Below, piece by piece: positions 37,549 through 45,718 of a stretch of 64,000 nucleotides of DNA (the stretch's first letter is position 1; each line of letters opens with the position of its first letter). The notes under the pieces are model-generated. The model was not told where the DNA came from. It did no database searches and was given only the letters and a program-made list of their open reading frames with translations. Made by a program: the position numbers and the translations under genes. Origin of the DNA: Fusibacter sp. A1 (GTDB lineage Bacteria; Bacillota; Clostridia; Peptostreptococcales; Acidaminobacteraceae); assembly GCF_004125825.1 (NCBI RefSeq), contig NZ_QQWI01000006.1, positions 186,001-250,000 on the forward strand. The letters are read 5' to 3'.

Positions 37549-38229
37549 TTATGATTTTGATGGTAATAGTGAATGGATCCATTGGGCAAAGGATGCAGGG
37601 TTTCTGGTTTGGATATACACCTTGCCAGGACCGGTGAAGCGGCACACCAGACCTTCGCCCGAAGTGACAGAAGATATCCAGCCTTTTGAAGCTTTGTCGA
37701 TCGTGTAATTAAGTGTCTCAGACCAAGCAACAAGATGCTGGTTGTCGATTACCACTTGCTTGCCTGCAGGAACATCCACTTCATGGATCGCGCCATAAGA
37801 ATTGACAAACGCGGTGCCCTTGCCGTGAATCTTCATGACAAAGAATCCTTCGCCAGAAAACATGCCTTTTGCCAGGTTTTGAATTTTAGTGTCTATCTCT
37901 ATACCATCTGTTCCCGCAAGGAAACCGTCTTTTTGCACCATGTATCCGCCGTTACCATTGAGTTCTAGCGCGATTAGGCCGCCTAATGTGGTTGGAGCAA
38001 GCGTCACTGTACCCTCGCCTCTATTTGCCTTTAGCGTCTGAAAGAAGAATTTCTCTCCAGCAAGCATACGGCCAAAGCCCTTCATGATACCGCCTTCAAC
38101 CTTGCCCTCCACATCGATCGTATCTTCCATGGTGACCATCGCACCCGATTCGGCCTTTACCGATTCCCCTTTGGTCAGTTTTACTTCAAGTAGCGGAAAC
38201 GTGTCTTGATAGTGAATTTTGTAGTCCAT
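37549..38229 (-). CDS. AIM24/TIGR00266-family protein
   Basis: The 226-residue protein is made almost wholly of beta strands. Its family pattern is clear: ESVKAESGAMVTMEDTIDVEGKVEGGIMKGFGRMLAGEKFFFQTLKANRGEGTVTLAPTTLGG and a later GEGFFVMKIHGKGTAFVNSYGAI. The family forms a double-stranded beta-helix-like fold and has no defined bacterial role. AAGGAGG precedes the ATG. It stands next to the DUF523 gene on the same strand, 45 bp downstream of it. Confidence 0.88.
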   Translation of the reverse strand: MDYKIHYQDTFPLLEVKLTKGESVKAESGAMVTMEDTIDVEGKVEGGIMKGFGRMLAGEKFFFQTLKANRGEGTVTLAPTTLGGLIALELNGNGGYMVQKDGFLAGTDGIEIDTKIQNLAKGMFSGEGFFVMKIHGKGTAFVNSYGAIHEVDVPAGKQVVIDNQHLVAWSETLNYTIDKASKGWISSVTSGEGLVCRFTGPGKVYIQTRNPASFAQWIHSLLPSKS

Positions 38230-38274
38230 GAACTTCCTCCTTGGTTAATTGTTATTTTTAAAAATAGGTCTAGT

Positions 38275-38706
38275 TTATACTAGTTCTTCCTTCTCGGTAA
38301 GAACCTTAATACCGTGTTTCATCAGCAAGTCGGCAGTCAATCCCCTGCCCCCTGTTAATGTACCCGAAAAGCTACCGTCATAAACCATGTCTCTGCCACA
38401 AGACGGACTTTTCGCTTTCAGTATCGCCTTGGTCGCGCCGAGTGCTTTAGCGATAGCAAGCGTACGTTCTGCCCCCAATCTAAACTCACTTGTGCGGTCT
38501 TCTCCATCCTTTGTCACGACGGTGACTTGTCCCTTACTTAACCTTATCTCACAAGGTTCACGAGGCGTAGTAAGCCCCCCAAGCTGCTCAGGACAAACAG
38601 GATGCGCCTCCCCCCTACTTATCAACTCAACCACCCGCTCATCCGCCTGCCCCTTACCGTCATATCTACACTCACACCCCGCAAGACATGCGCTTACTAT
38701 AATCAT
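38275..38706 (-). CDS. DUF523 (YbbK-like) cysteine-rich protein
   Basis: ATG 38706 is selected because AGGAGG lies 5 nt upstream; 143 residues result. Conserved cysteine motifs are SACLAGCECRYDG at the start, VCPEQLGGLTTPR in the middle and AKSPSCG later, which together define DUF523. The cysteines may bind a metal or Fe-S centre. The role is not established. It lies just before the AIM24 gene. The repeat array begins about 100 bp upstream of it. Confidence 0.9.
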   Translation of the reverse strand: MIIVSACLAGCECRYDGKGQADERVVELISRGEAHPVCPEQLGGLTTPREPCEIRLSKGQVTVVTKDGEDRTSEFRLGAERTLAIAKALGATKAILKAKSPSCGRDMVYDGSFSGTLTGGRGLTADLLMKHGIKVLTEKEELV

Positions 38707-38804
38707 ATATCCTCCTGACTTCATTAGATTCTTTTCTAAATGAACATACCACCCGCCCGTTGCAGATGTCAATTTCATATTATCCAAGCCAAAATTTATA
38801 TGGT

Positions 38805-38850
38805 CTCAGTGAGGATTTTAGAGGTTTTTTTTCTTAAAAACCTCACTGAG
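38805..38850. repeat. Array hairpin 1 (CTCAGTGAGG form)
   Basis: CTCAGTGAGG pairs with CCTCACTGAG. Compared with the other hairpins both arms changed in step (T to A and A to T), a compensatory pair. Confidence 0.8.
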
Positions 38851-39223
38851 AATTTTTTATTGCAGGCTTAACTTGCTGATCAAAGTAGCATGATTCTTTT
38901 GTCATAATTTCAACTTGCTAATATTTTGAGACGCTGCGCTTTCTGAGGGCACTGAGACACGTTTTGAATGAATACTTCAATGATAAATGCGTTTCAAGAG
39001 GGCTGGCACAAGGCGCAGCGACTACGCGAGGCTTTGTTCCGTAGGACTGATGAAATCTACCTCCGCTCTCCCAGCATCATTTTACCTCTTAGCCCATCGC
39101 AGATGTTTGAAACTTGTCTCAGTGTCCTCCAATTCCATTCTCAATGGTTGATGATGGTTGGTTATAAGAGAGTGTGTTTGATGGTTGGATTCATGCACTA
39201 TGATAAAGCAATCTATTACAGTT

Positions 39224-39271
39224 CTCAGTGTGGTTTTCAGAGGTTTCTTTCTCTTGAAAACCACACTGAGA
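39224..39271. repeat. Array hairpin 2 (CTCAGTGTGG form)
   Basis: CTCAGTGTGGTTTTCA pairs with TGAAAACCACACTGAG, 16 bp, around a pyrimidine-rich loop. Confidence 0.85.
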
Positions 39272-39410
39272 ATTATTTATTGCAAGGCTTAACTTGCTGA
39301 CCAAAGTAGCATGATTCTCTTGTCTAGATTTCAACTTACTAACATTTTGAGACGCTGCGCTTTCTGAGGGCACTGAGACACGTTTTGAATAAGTAAATAC
39401 AGGTTTTTGA

Positions 39411-39502
39411 GAGGGTAGACATAAAGCCTACCCGTACAGGATACAAAGCTCTATGATTCAATCCTTCAGCTCTTTTGTAGGGGTAGGCTTCATGTCTACC
39501 CG
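39411..39502. repeat. Inverted repeat inside unit 2
   Basis: Arms GGGTAGACAT.AAGCCTACCC and GGGTAGGCTT.ATGTCTACCC are reverse complements except for one base and flank about 50 bp. Each arm is itself a partial GGGTAG/CTACCC palindrome. Confidence 0.85.
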
Positions 39503-39671
39503 TATTAATCTTTTACCGATTTCTCCAAAACCTCTCTCGCCCATCGCAGATGTTTGAAACTTGTCTCAGTGTCCTCCAAATTTCATCCTCAATGGTTGAT
39601 GGTGGTTGGTTATAAGAGAGAGTGCTTGATTGTTGGATTCGTGCACTATGATAAAGCAATATATTACAGTT

Positions 39672-39719
39672 CTCAGTGTGGTTTTCAGAGGTTTTTTTCT
39701 CTTGAAAACCACACTGAGA
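39672..39719. repeat. Array hairpin 3
   Basis: Same arms as hairpin 2 with a slightly different loop. Confidence 0.85.
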
Positions 39720-39858
39720 ATTTTTTATTGCAAGGCATTGTCTGCTGACCAAAGTAGCATGGTTCACCTGTCTAAATTTCAACCAGCAAATATTTTGAGA
39801 CGCTGCGCTTTCTGAGGGCACTGAGACACGTTTTGAATAAGTAAATACAGGTTTTTGA

Positions 39859-39951
39859 GAGGGTAGACATAAAGCCTACCCGTACAGGATACAAAACTCT
39901 ATGATTTATTCCTTCAGCTCTTTTGTATGGGTAGGCTTCATGTCTACCCGT
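39859..39951. repeat. Inverted repeat inside unit 3
   Basis: Same GGGTAGACAT...ATGTCTACCC arms as in unit 2, flanking about 50 bp that differ at a few positions. Confidence 0.8.
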
Positions 39952-40216
39952 ATTTATCTTTTACCGATTTCTCCAAAACCTCTCTCGCCCATCGCAGATG
40001 TTTGAAACTTGTCTCAGTGTTCTCCAATTCCATTCTCAATGGTTGATGATGGTTGGTTATGAGTGAGAGTGTTTGATTGTTGGATTCGTGTACTATGATA
40101 AAGCAATATATTATAGTTCTCAGTGTGGTTTTCAGAGGTTTTTCTCTTCATACCACAGTTTTATAGCGAGCTGGCACAAGGCACAGCTACTACGCGAGGG
40201 TTTTACGTGGGACAAA

Positions 40217-42061
40217 CTACTGATTTAGTATCAAATAGAATACTGCGGTTCTTAGTCTCTGCTTCAACTCAGGGTGGTCCCGATACTCATTTATAAGTTC
40301 ACTTGACAAGCCTGTTTTATCGATCTCACCCTCCTTGTAAAGCTTCACTCCTTCCTCTGCATCCGTAATTTGCTTGAAGGTGACGCCGTCCAAACTGACA
40401 TGGTCGCTGTCCCAGTAGTTTTCATTTTTTGAAATCGCGTACCCTTTGGCCATATTCCACTCAGTAAGCACAAAGGGTCCGTTGTAGAGTGTGGTTTCCA
40501 TGCTGGTTCCAAAATCATCACCGACGGCTTCTACAAAGGCCTGATTCACGGGGTAGAAGTTTGGGAAAGTCATCAGCTTTTCGAAATACGGGATAGGATG
40601 TTCAAGCGTCACCTCTAGGGTATAGTCATCTAGGGCGACTACCCCAAGTTCGCTGGTCTCCAATGTTCCTTTCATCACGCCTTCAAAGTTTTTGAGTGCC
40701 GCGGTTTCCACCATGAACTGATACTGGCTGCCTGTTTTCGGGTCTGCAAGCCGCCTCCACGAATAGACGAAATCATTTGCTGTCACCTGTGCTCCATTGG
40801 ACCATCTTGCGTTTTCTCTTAAGTCAAACACATAGGTAAGTCCATCCTCGCTCTTGTGATAGGATTTTGCCAAGCCGTACTCCAGCTCGTCGTATTCACC
40901 AAAGGTGAACAGGCCCTCCAGCACATTGCCCATCACTTCAAAAGATACATCATTCGTAGCCTTATTCGTATCCATGCTCGGAATGTCATGACCCGTGACA
41001 AGATTCAGTATCCTTTTACCGTCTTCATCTTCTTTCGTCACCGCGCGCTTATAGGTGTGGTCGGCACCGAATGCGTGCGTTTGGATACCATGCACATAAG
41101 GCTTGACAAGCTCCATGCCTCCACGCTGATACAGGGGGACGATCACAGCATCTTCTTCGATGAGTTTGCGCTCAAGCTCCTGAAGCGTTTGGGTCCTTTT
41201 TACGGTATCTTTTGTGAGCTCGCCGAACTTTGCGCTTTCAATAGTTTGATCGTAAAGCTCGTCACTGTAACCCGATGTGTTATGGCCACCACCTGTCACC
41301 CACATGTCAAGAAAGGTCATCGCATCAGGATAATCCGGCCCCCAGCCTGCGAACTCCATGTGGATAGGTCCCTCATCATTATCTCTTCCATAAGATTTAA
41401 AAGGCATCTGCTTAAGTTCCACTTCAAGACCGGAAAGCGCTGCTTCCAAATTGGATTTGATATGCTCGCTGATCTTTTTGGAGCTTTCTGAATCGTATGT
41501 TTTGAATACGAGTCTTACATTCGTGAAACCAAGCTCTTCCTTGGCCTTTTCCCAGTAGTCGCTTGCAAGTTTTGGGTTGTAGTGCAACCACCCAGCAAAG
41601 TAGACTGCTCTGAAATCTCTTTTATTATCATAGACTAATCCCTTTGGCACAAAGTAATCCACAGCTATCGATCCGTTTCCAAGTATGTCAGCGGTGATGA
41701 ACTCCTTGTCGATGGCCAGGGCGATCGCTTTTCTGGCACTCGTGTTTTGCATGACGGCCTCTCCGTCGATTGGCAGTACTGGCTCCGACTGGATAAGTCT
41801 AAGTTCCTCATCCAGCTCGGCAAAGTCATAGTAATAGTTTTTTGCGCGGTCCAGTTTTTCATCGACATACCACATAGTCTCGTCTTTTACGGTCACTTGA
41901 CCGACCACGCTCGGTTCAAATCCCTCTTTCTTATTCCAGTTGCCTGTAAAGCTGTAGCGGTTGAGCCGATAGGTTTTACCCACTGTCAAACCCTTGGTGC
42001 TGATTGCTATATCTACCGTCTTTTCGTCCTCATCAAAGAGCGCCAAAGTGGGTTTGATCAC
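40217..42061 (-). CDS. Circularly permuted oligopeptide-binding (SBP_bac_5) protein with N-terminal beta domain
   Basis: Residues 1-100 are a beta-rich segment of unknown type. From residue 104 it matches the C-terminal half of OppA-type proteins (NTSARKAIALAIDKEF, then FAGWGPDYPDAMTFLDMWV, then IVPLYQRGGMELVKPYVHGI). After TYKRAVTKEDEDGKRILNLV it matches the N-terminal half (MGNVLEGLFTF, ENARWSNGAQVTANDFVYSWRRL, NGPFVLTEW) and stops at FYLILNQ. That is just where the first half would follow in a normal OppA. The two halves total about 500 residues, with nothing missing or doubled. There is no signal peptide and no ribosome site at this GTG. The frame is continuous with the upstream C39-like lipoprotein gene across one TAG at 42134. 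Confidence 0.75.
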   Translation of the reverse strand: MIKPTLALFDEDEKTVDIAISTKGLTVGKTYRLNRYSFTGNWNKKEGFEPSVVGQVTVKDETMWYVDEKLDRAKNYYYDFAELDEELRLIQSEPVLPIDGEAVMQNTSARKAIALAIDKEFITADILGNGSIAVDYFVPKGLVYDNKRDFRAVYFAGWLHYNPKLASDYWEKAKEELGFTNVRLVFKTYDSESSKKISEHIKSNLEAALSGLEVELKQMPFKSYGRDNDEGPIHMEFAGWGPDYPDAMTFLDMWVTGGGHNTSGYSDELYDQTIESAKFGELTKDTVKRTQTLQELERKLIEEDAVIVPLYQRGGMELVKPYVHGIQTHAFGADHTYKRAVTKEDEDGKRILNLVTGHDIPSMDTNKATNDVSFEVMGNVLEGLFTFGEYDELEYGLAKSYHKSEDGLTYVFDLRENARWSNGAQVTANDFVYSWRRLADPKTGSQYQFMVETAALKNFEGVMKGTLETSELGVVALDDYTLEVTLEHPIPYFEKLMTFPNFYPVNQAFVEAVGDDFGTSMETTLYNGPFVLTEWNMAKGYAISKNENYWDSDHVSLDGVTFKQITDAEEGVKLYKEGEIDKTGLSSELINEYRDHPELKQRLRTAVFYLILNQ

Positions 42062-42133
42062 ACCAATGTCTCTGATGTCTTCGATTTTGAATCCGTAGCG
42101 ACTTTTAAGCCTTAACCCGTCATCTGAAGAATC

Positions 42134-42682
42134 CTAAGCCTTCATCAGTTCAGTCCTAACGCCCTGCTTGCCAATCGGTGTATAGTAGGTGAGCTCACCG
42201 ACCTGTGCGCCGACAAAGAGCACAAACTGGTCATAAGTCACTTTTAATTCGTCATTTGGAAAGCTTCTGATGCCTGAAATTACAGGTGTGCCGGCTTCTA
42301 TAGATTCTCTAATCCATTTCATATAGCCGAAGGTATCTCTGAATCCTCCACGATAGGCATCGTATCTCGCGCCAATACCGCTTAGCGCCGACTCGATGTT
42401 GATCACCTGCTCGCCTATCAGTTGCTCTTTACCGAACATAGCGATCTGTTTTTCATCATAATAGACACCGTGGTAAAGGGCCGCCATCTGAATACACGCC
42501 TGCACGCTCGATGCATAGTTCTCATCGCTATCTGATGCGGTAATCAGGGCGATAGGCAAGTCCACCCTTTCAGAGGGCAACTCCAAGGTTTTTAGCGGTT
42601 TTATGCTAGCAGTACAGGAGGTGAGTAAAAAAACCAGTATTACCGGCAGTATCAGATTCCTATATCGATTGATGTGTTTCAT
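42134..42682 (-). CDS. Lipoprotein with peptidase C39-like domain
   Basis: ATG 42682 follows GAGGGAC; 182 residues result. A lipoprotein signal (ILPVILVFLLTSC, lipid-modified Cys23) is followed by a C39-like domain. NYASSVQACIQMAALYHG holds the likely Cys. GIGARYDAYRGGFRDTFGYMKWIRESIEAGTPVISGIR is the usual centre, and DQFVLFVGAQVGELTYYTPIG has Gln where C39 enzymes have His. The domain may therefore be inactive and only bind. The gene ends at TAG 42134-42136. The same frame stays open for 24 codons before the permuted OppA-like ORF, so the two may once have been one 822-codon gene. Confidence 0.7.
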   Translation of the reverse strand: MKHINRYRNLILPVILVFLLTSCTASIKPLKTLELPSERVDLPIALITASDSDENYASSVQACIQMAALYHGVYYDEKQIAMFGKEQLIGEQVINIESALSGIGARYDAYRGGFRDTFGYMKWIRESIEAGTPVISGIRSFPNDELKVTYDQFVLFVGAQVGELTYYTPIGKQGVRTELMKA

Positions 42683-42774
42683 GAGTCCCTCACTTTTCAA
42701 GTTCATACTTGATGAACAGGTAGATATCAGTAGAGTAAGCTTTACAATTAAACAAAGAGTACGCAGGCACTTAT

Positions 42775-43122
42775 TCAGCGTAGAGTCAATCCACATGACG
42801 GACAGCTCAGCATCGATTCGAAAACCACCGCCTCACAAGCAGGACAATTCTCCTCTACTTCATGAGTCATTTCATCCCCCATCTTAAACAGTTCTGTCAC
42901 CGCAACGCCATCTATGGAAACTACCGCAAACTCACTTGAATCAAACCAGAATAACTTACCGGACTGATCACAAACAGCGATCTTGGCACAGATCTCTTCA
43001 TCCTCATAAGGATTAAGCATTCCGCCAAACATGCCAGGTACCACAGTTTTAGTCTTCGCATATCCCATACCGAGATAAGCATATCTTTTTCCATTAAGTT
43101 CATGCCTCACTATCGTTGCCAT
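42775..43122 (-). CDS. Small zinc-ribbon protein, 115 residues
   Basis: ATG 43122 is chosen because GGGAGGGG lies 5 nt upstream. The N-terminal 80 residues form a beta-rich domain (YAYLGMGYAKTKTVVPGMFGG, then AKIAVCDQSGKLFWFDSSEFAVVSIDG). The C-terminal end is a Cys4 ribbon (CPAC...CPSC, 16 residues apart overall), likely a zinc site. Not recognised as a named family. It lies upstream of the lipoprotein gene on the same strand, with a 92-bp gap. Confidence 0.65.
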   Translation of the reverse strand: MATIVRHELNGKRYAYLGMGYAKTKTVVPGMFGGMLNPYEDEEICAKIAVCDQSGKLFWFDSSEFAVVSIDGVAVTELFKMGDEMTHEVEENCPACEAVVFESMLSCPSCGLTLR

Positions 43123-43193
43123 CTGATCCCCTCCCAGCAAACATCCTAACTCTATCTCCATTCCACGTTCTTTTAATTACCATTTTAAGTATA

Positions 43194-43222
43194 TAAAAAA
43201 ATCACCACAAGATGTGATGATT
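43194..43222 (-). terminator. Terminator of the ABC exporter operon
   Basis: ATCATCACA / TGTGGTGAT stem (one wobble) followed by seven T on the minus strand. Confidence 0.8.
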
Positions 43223-43246
43223 TAAGGTAAATGTAATATTCGAAAG

Positions 43247-44851
43247 TTATCCAATTTCCATTTCAATGAACTTTTTTAAGAAGTAGGGATAAGCTGTCTT
43301 TTTAACAAGAAAATAAAGACCCAACACTACCACACTCGCTGTGAACAATACAAGAGTTGGCTCTGGCATGCCCAGTACAGTAATCGCCAGGTATCCGACA
43401 GCCCCCAGCAAGATTCTGATGAGAAAGGCAAACAGGATATTCAAGTTGTTCTTGATCGCCGCTGTGGGACTGGTCCAGTTGAGATAAGGTCTCTGGATAT
43501 TGATGAATAGATCGACTGTAGAGAAAAAGTGTGTCAACACGACTGCAAAAACAATCGCAGCTACTAGTTCAACACCTGATATCCTAAGCGCGATCAGTCC
43601 CGCAGCACCTAGAATGACCATCCCAAAAGCACAAATGATGTTTGAGGTCATGATTCTTGTTGATAGGTTCATCTGTGCTGTGATTGGCAGTGCTCTTGTT
43701 TCCCAAAATGTTTTTCCCTCTCTGGTGATTGCAGTCGCTGAAAGTGTGGTCATAAACGTCGGCGATATCAAAAGACCAGTAAAGATATAGACCAGATACG
43801 GTTTGATCATAGGGTCACTTAACATCTCCAAACTAAACTCACCTGTAAAACTTGTAATCACCAGCATGATCAGCGGGATAAACATGGTCAGCAGGATATT
43901 GAGTACAAAGGTAGGATTATTGAGGATGATCCCGATGTGCCTTTTGATTAAAAGCGGATACTTGGCGGATGTCGTGTATTTATGAGGTCCCGACTTAACG
44001 GAACCTGAAGCTATCTGATTGTACTTTTGCACAGAAACCTTATATAGAAGCTGTGAAATGAACACCACAACAACCACTAAAGCAAGCTGGGTCACTAGGT
44101 AGGCTACAGCAGCACCGAAGGACCCCATCACCATCTGTGTCATCCAGATGCTGGGTGGAAACTTTTGACCGATAAAGTAAAGCAGCCCGTTTTCATCTAA
44201 AAAGAGAGCGGTTATATCTATGTTTTTAGTCTGCATATTCACAGCGATCAGTTGAAATCCGACTAAGACCGTAATGAGCAGCAGGTTTCCAAGGATCATC
44301 CATAAACCCCTTCTTCTTTTACCACCGATAATCGTCATCATCGGCATGGTCAGAAGTACGGCAACGACCAGTGGTATGAGCGGACCAAACAAGACAGCAA
44401 GTACGCCAAGGACGGCACTCATGGGTAGAAAGCGGTCGACAAAGCTGTAAAAATAGATGGCCGGTCCCAGGGTGAGCGCCGACAGCAGCATTAAAGGCAA
44501 GTAGCTCACCGTTAGCTTCGCGCTGATCACAGCGGATTTTTTTAACGGAAGACTCGATAAAAGTCCCAGATCTTTTGCATAGTAAAGGGTTGAGATAACC
44601 ATCGGAAACGCACCTAAAAATAGGAGCGGCACGGAAGCCACATATACATAGGTGACGATAAGTTCAGGTTTTCCTAGCTGCATAAATGCCTGATACATCT
44701 GGTAGATCATCTGAATGAAAGGCAGCGCGATGAGTAGCGGCAGCACAAAGACTAGTTTACTCAACCATTTGTTCTTGATATTCATCTGCTGATTATATCG
44801 ATTGAAAAAATCGATCAAAAGAAGTTTGGTTAACGCCAGAAACTTATTCAT
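43247..44851 (-). CDS. ABC-2-type transporter permease
   Basis: This 534-residue protein has about twelve hydrophobic segments. KDLGLLSSLPLKKSAVISAKLTVSYLPLMLLSAL follows the second segment and is typical of large putative ABC exporter permeases. EGKTFWETRALPITAQMNLSTRIM lies in the second half. The start overlaps the ATPase gene by 8 bp. It should form the membrane part of an exporter of unknown cargo. GGAGATG precedes the ATG. Confidence 0.85.
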   Translation of the reverse strand: MNKFLALTKLLLIDFFNRYNQQMNIKNKWLSKLVFVLPLLIALPFIQMIYQMYQAFMQLGKPELIVTYVYVASVPLLFLGAFPMVISTLYYAKDLGLLSSLPLKKSAVISAKLTVSYLPLMLLSALTLGPAIYFYSFVDRFLPMSAVLGVLAVLFGPLIPLVVAVLLTMPMMTIIGGKRRRGLWMILGNLLLITVLVGFQLIAVNMQTKNIDITALFLDENGLLYFIGQKFPPSIWMTQMVMGSFGAAVAYLVTQLALVVVVVFISQLLYKVSVQKYNQIASGSVKSGPHKYTTSAKYPLLIKRHIGIILNNPTFVLNILLTMFIPLIMLVITSFTGEFSLEMLSDPMIKPYLVYIFTGLLISPTFMTTLSATAITREGKTFWETRALPITAQMNLSTRIMTSNIICAFGMVILGAAGLIALRISGVELVAAIVFAVVLTHFFSTVDLFINIQRPYLNWTSPTAAIKNNLNILFAFLIRILLGAVGYLAITVLGMPEPTLVLFTASVVVLGLYFLVKKTAYPYFLKKFIEMEIG

Positions 44852-45563
44852 CTTTTGTCATCTCCAAAAATAAATCTTCTAAACTGATTTCTCGGTTTGC
44901 TTTGATCGCCTCAAGCGTATCGCATGCGATCAGTTCTCCCTTATGGATGATCGCTACACGGTCGCATAGGTTTTCGACCACTTCAAGAACATGCGAAGAA
45001 AACAGAACAGTCCCCCCCTGATCCCTATGCTCTCTCATTAAATCCTTTAACACTTTGGAAGATTGAGGGTCAAGGCCGACATGGGGCTCATCCAAGATGA
45101 AAATCTTGGGTTTTGGTAAAAGGGCCGCGCAGATCATCAGCTTTTGACGCATGCCGTGGGAATAGGTGGTGATATGCTGTCCAAGCGCGTCGTCGATTTG
45201 AAACGCCTTGCTGAAGCGTTCGATTCTTTCTTTTCTATCTTCGATGCCCACTTCGTACATGTCCGCAATAAAATTCAGGTAATTGATTCCTTTGATTCCA
45301 TCATATATTTCCGGATGGTCCGGTACAAAGGTGAACTGCATCTTCGCCTCTATCGGATTTTTTGCGATATCCGATTCACCGATGAGTATGCTGCCGTTAG
45401 TAGGTGCGAGAATCCCGGTGATCATCTTGAGTGTGGTCGTTTTACCAGCCCCGTTAGGACCAATAAAGCCGAAGATCTCACCCTTTTCAATCGTCACATT
45501 CAAGTGATTCACAGCTACTTTTCCGTTTTGATAGGTTTTAGAAATTTCATTCAATCTAATCAT
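44844..45563 (-). CDS. ABC transporter ATP-binding protein
   Basis: This 239-residue ATPase has Walker A GPNGAGKTT, Q-loop region FTFVPDHPEIYDG, signature YSHGMRQKL, Walker B IFILDEPHVGLDP and switch His in LFSSHVLEVVE. The order and the 8-bp overlap with the permease mark a two-component ABC-2 exporter. GAGGTG precedes the ATG. No accessory protein is adjacent. Confidence 0.95.
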   Translation of the reverse strand: MIRLNEISKTYQNGKVAVNHLNVTIEKGEIFGFIGPNGAGKTTTLKMITGILAPTNGSILIGESDIAKNPIEAKMQFTFVPDHPEIYDGIKGINYLNFIADMYEVGIEDRKERIERFSKAFQIDDALGQHITTYSHGMRQKLMICAALLPKPKIFILDEPHVGLDPQSSKVLKDLMREHRDQGGTVLFSSHVLEVVENLCDRVAIIHKGELIACDTLEAIKANREISLEDLFLEMTKDE

Positions 45564-45646
45564 CCAGCACCTCTTTATCCTTAGTTTTTATACAGGGCTC
45601 ACTATGTATGAAATAAAGCACTTCTCTTTATCTGACTACAGTGTAT

Positions 45647-45682
45647 AAAAAAAAGAGCTCCTCGACAATACCTGAGGAACTC
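45647..45682 (-). terminator. Terminator of add
   Basis: GAGTTCCTC / GAGGAGCTC stem followed by a long T-run on the minus strand. Confidence 0.85.
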
Positions 45683-45718
45683 CTAATCTTATAAAACAGA
45701 ATTTACCACCGATGGCAT

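Larger units (their letters stand above)
38805..40214. repeat. Array of long structured direct repeats (about 448-bp period)
   Basis: The array starts with a hairpin with CTCAGTG arms at 38805, repeated at 39224, 39672 and 40119 (spacings 419, 448 and 447). After each of the first three come the module GAGACGCTGCGCTTTCTGAG, then a spacer, then ATCGCAGATGTTTGAAACTT and the next hairpin. In units 2 and 3 the spacer holds an inverted GGGTAG...CTACCC pair. In unit 1 the spacer holds a CTGGCACAAGGC module that recurs once at the far end (40168). Short ORFs inside are not credible genes. No transposase is present. It fills the stretch between DUF523 and the permuted binding-protein gene. Confidence 0.9.

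Noticed and set aside
39003..39020. Sigma-54-like TGGCAC in the CTGGCACAAGGC module
   Set aside because: No GC at the -12 position 10 bp after GG.
38968..39821. Several 60-110 residue ORFs on both strands in the repeat array
   Set aside because: They repeat with the DNA unit, overlap each other, lack ribosome sites and run through hairpin arms.
38805..40214. CRISPR array
   Set aside because: Repeats are about 448 bp with no short repeat-spacer pattern and no cas genes.
42134..42136. TAG read as pyrrolysine
   Set aside because: No pyl genes or PYLIS-like context are visible. The stop is better explained by mutation, error or simple readthrough.
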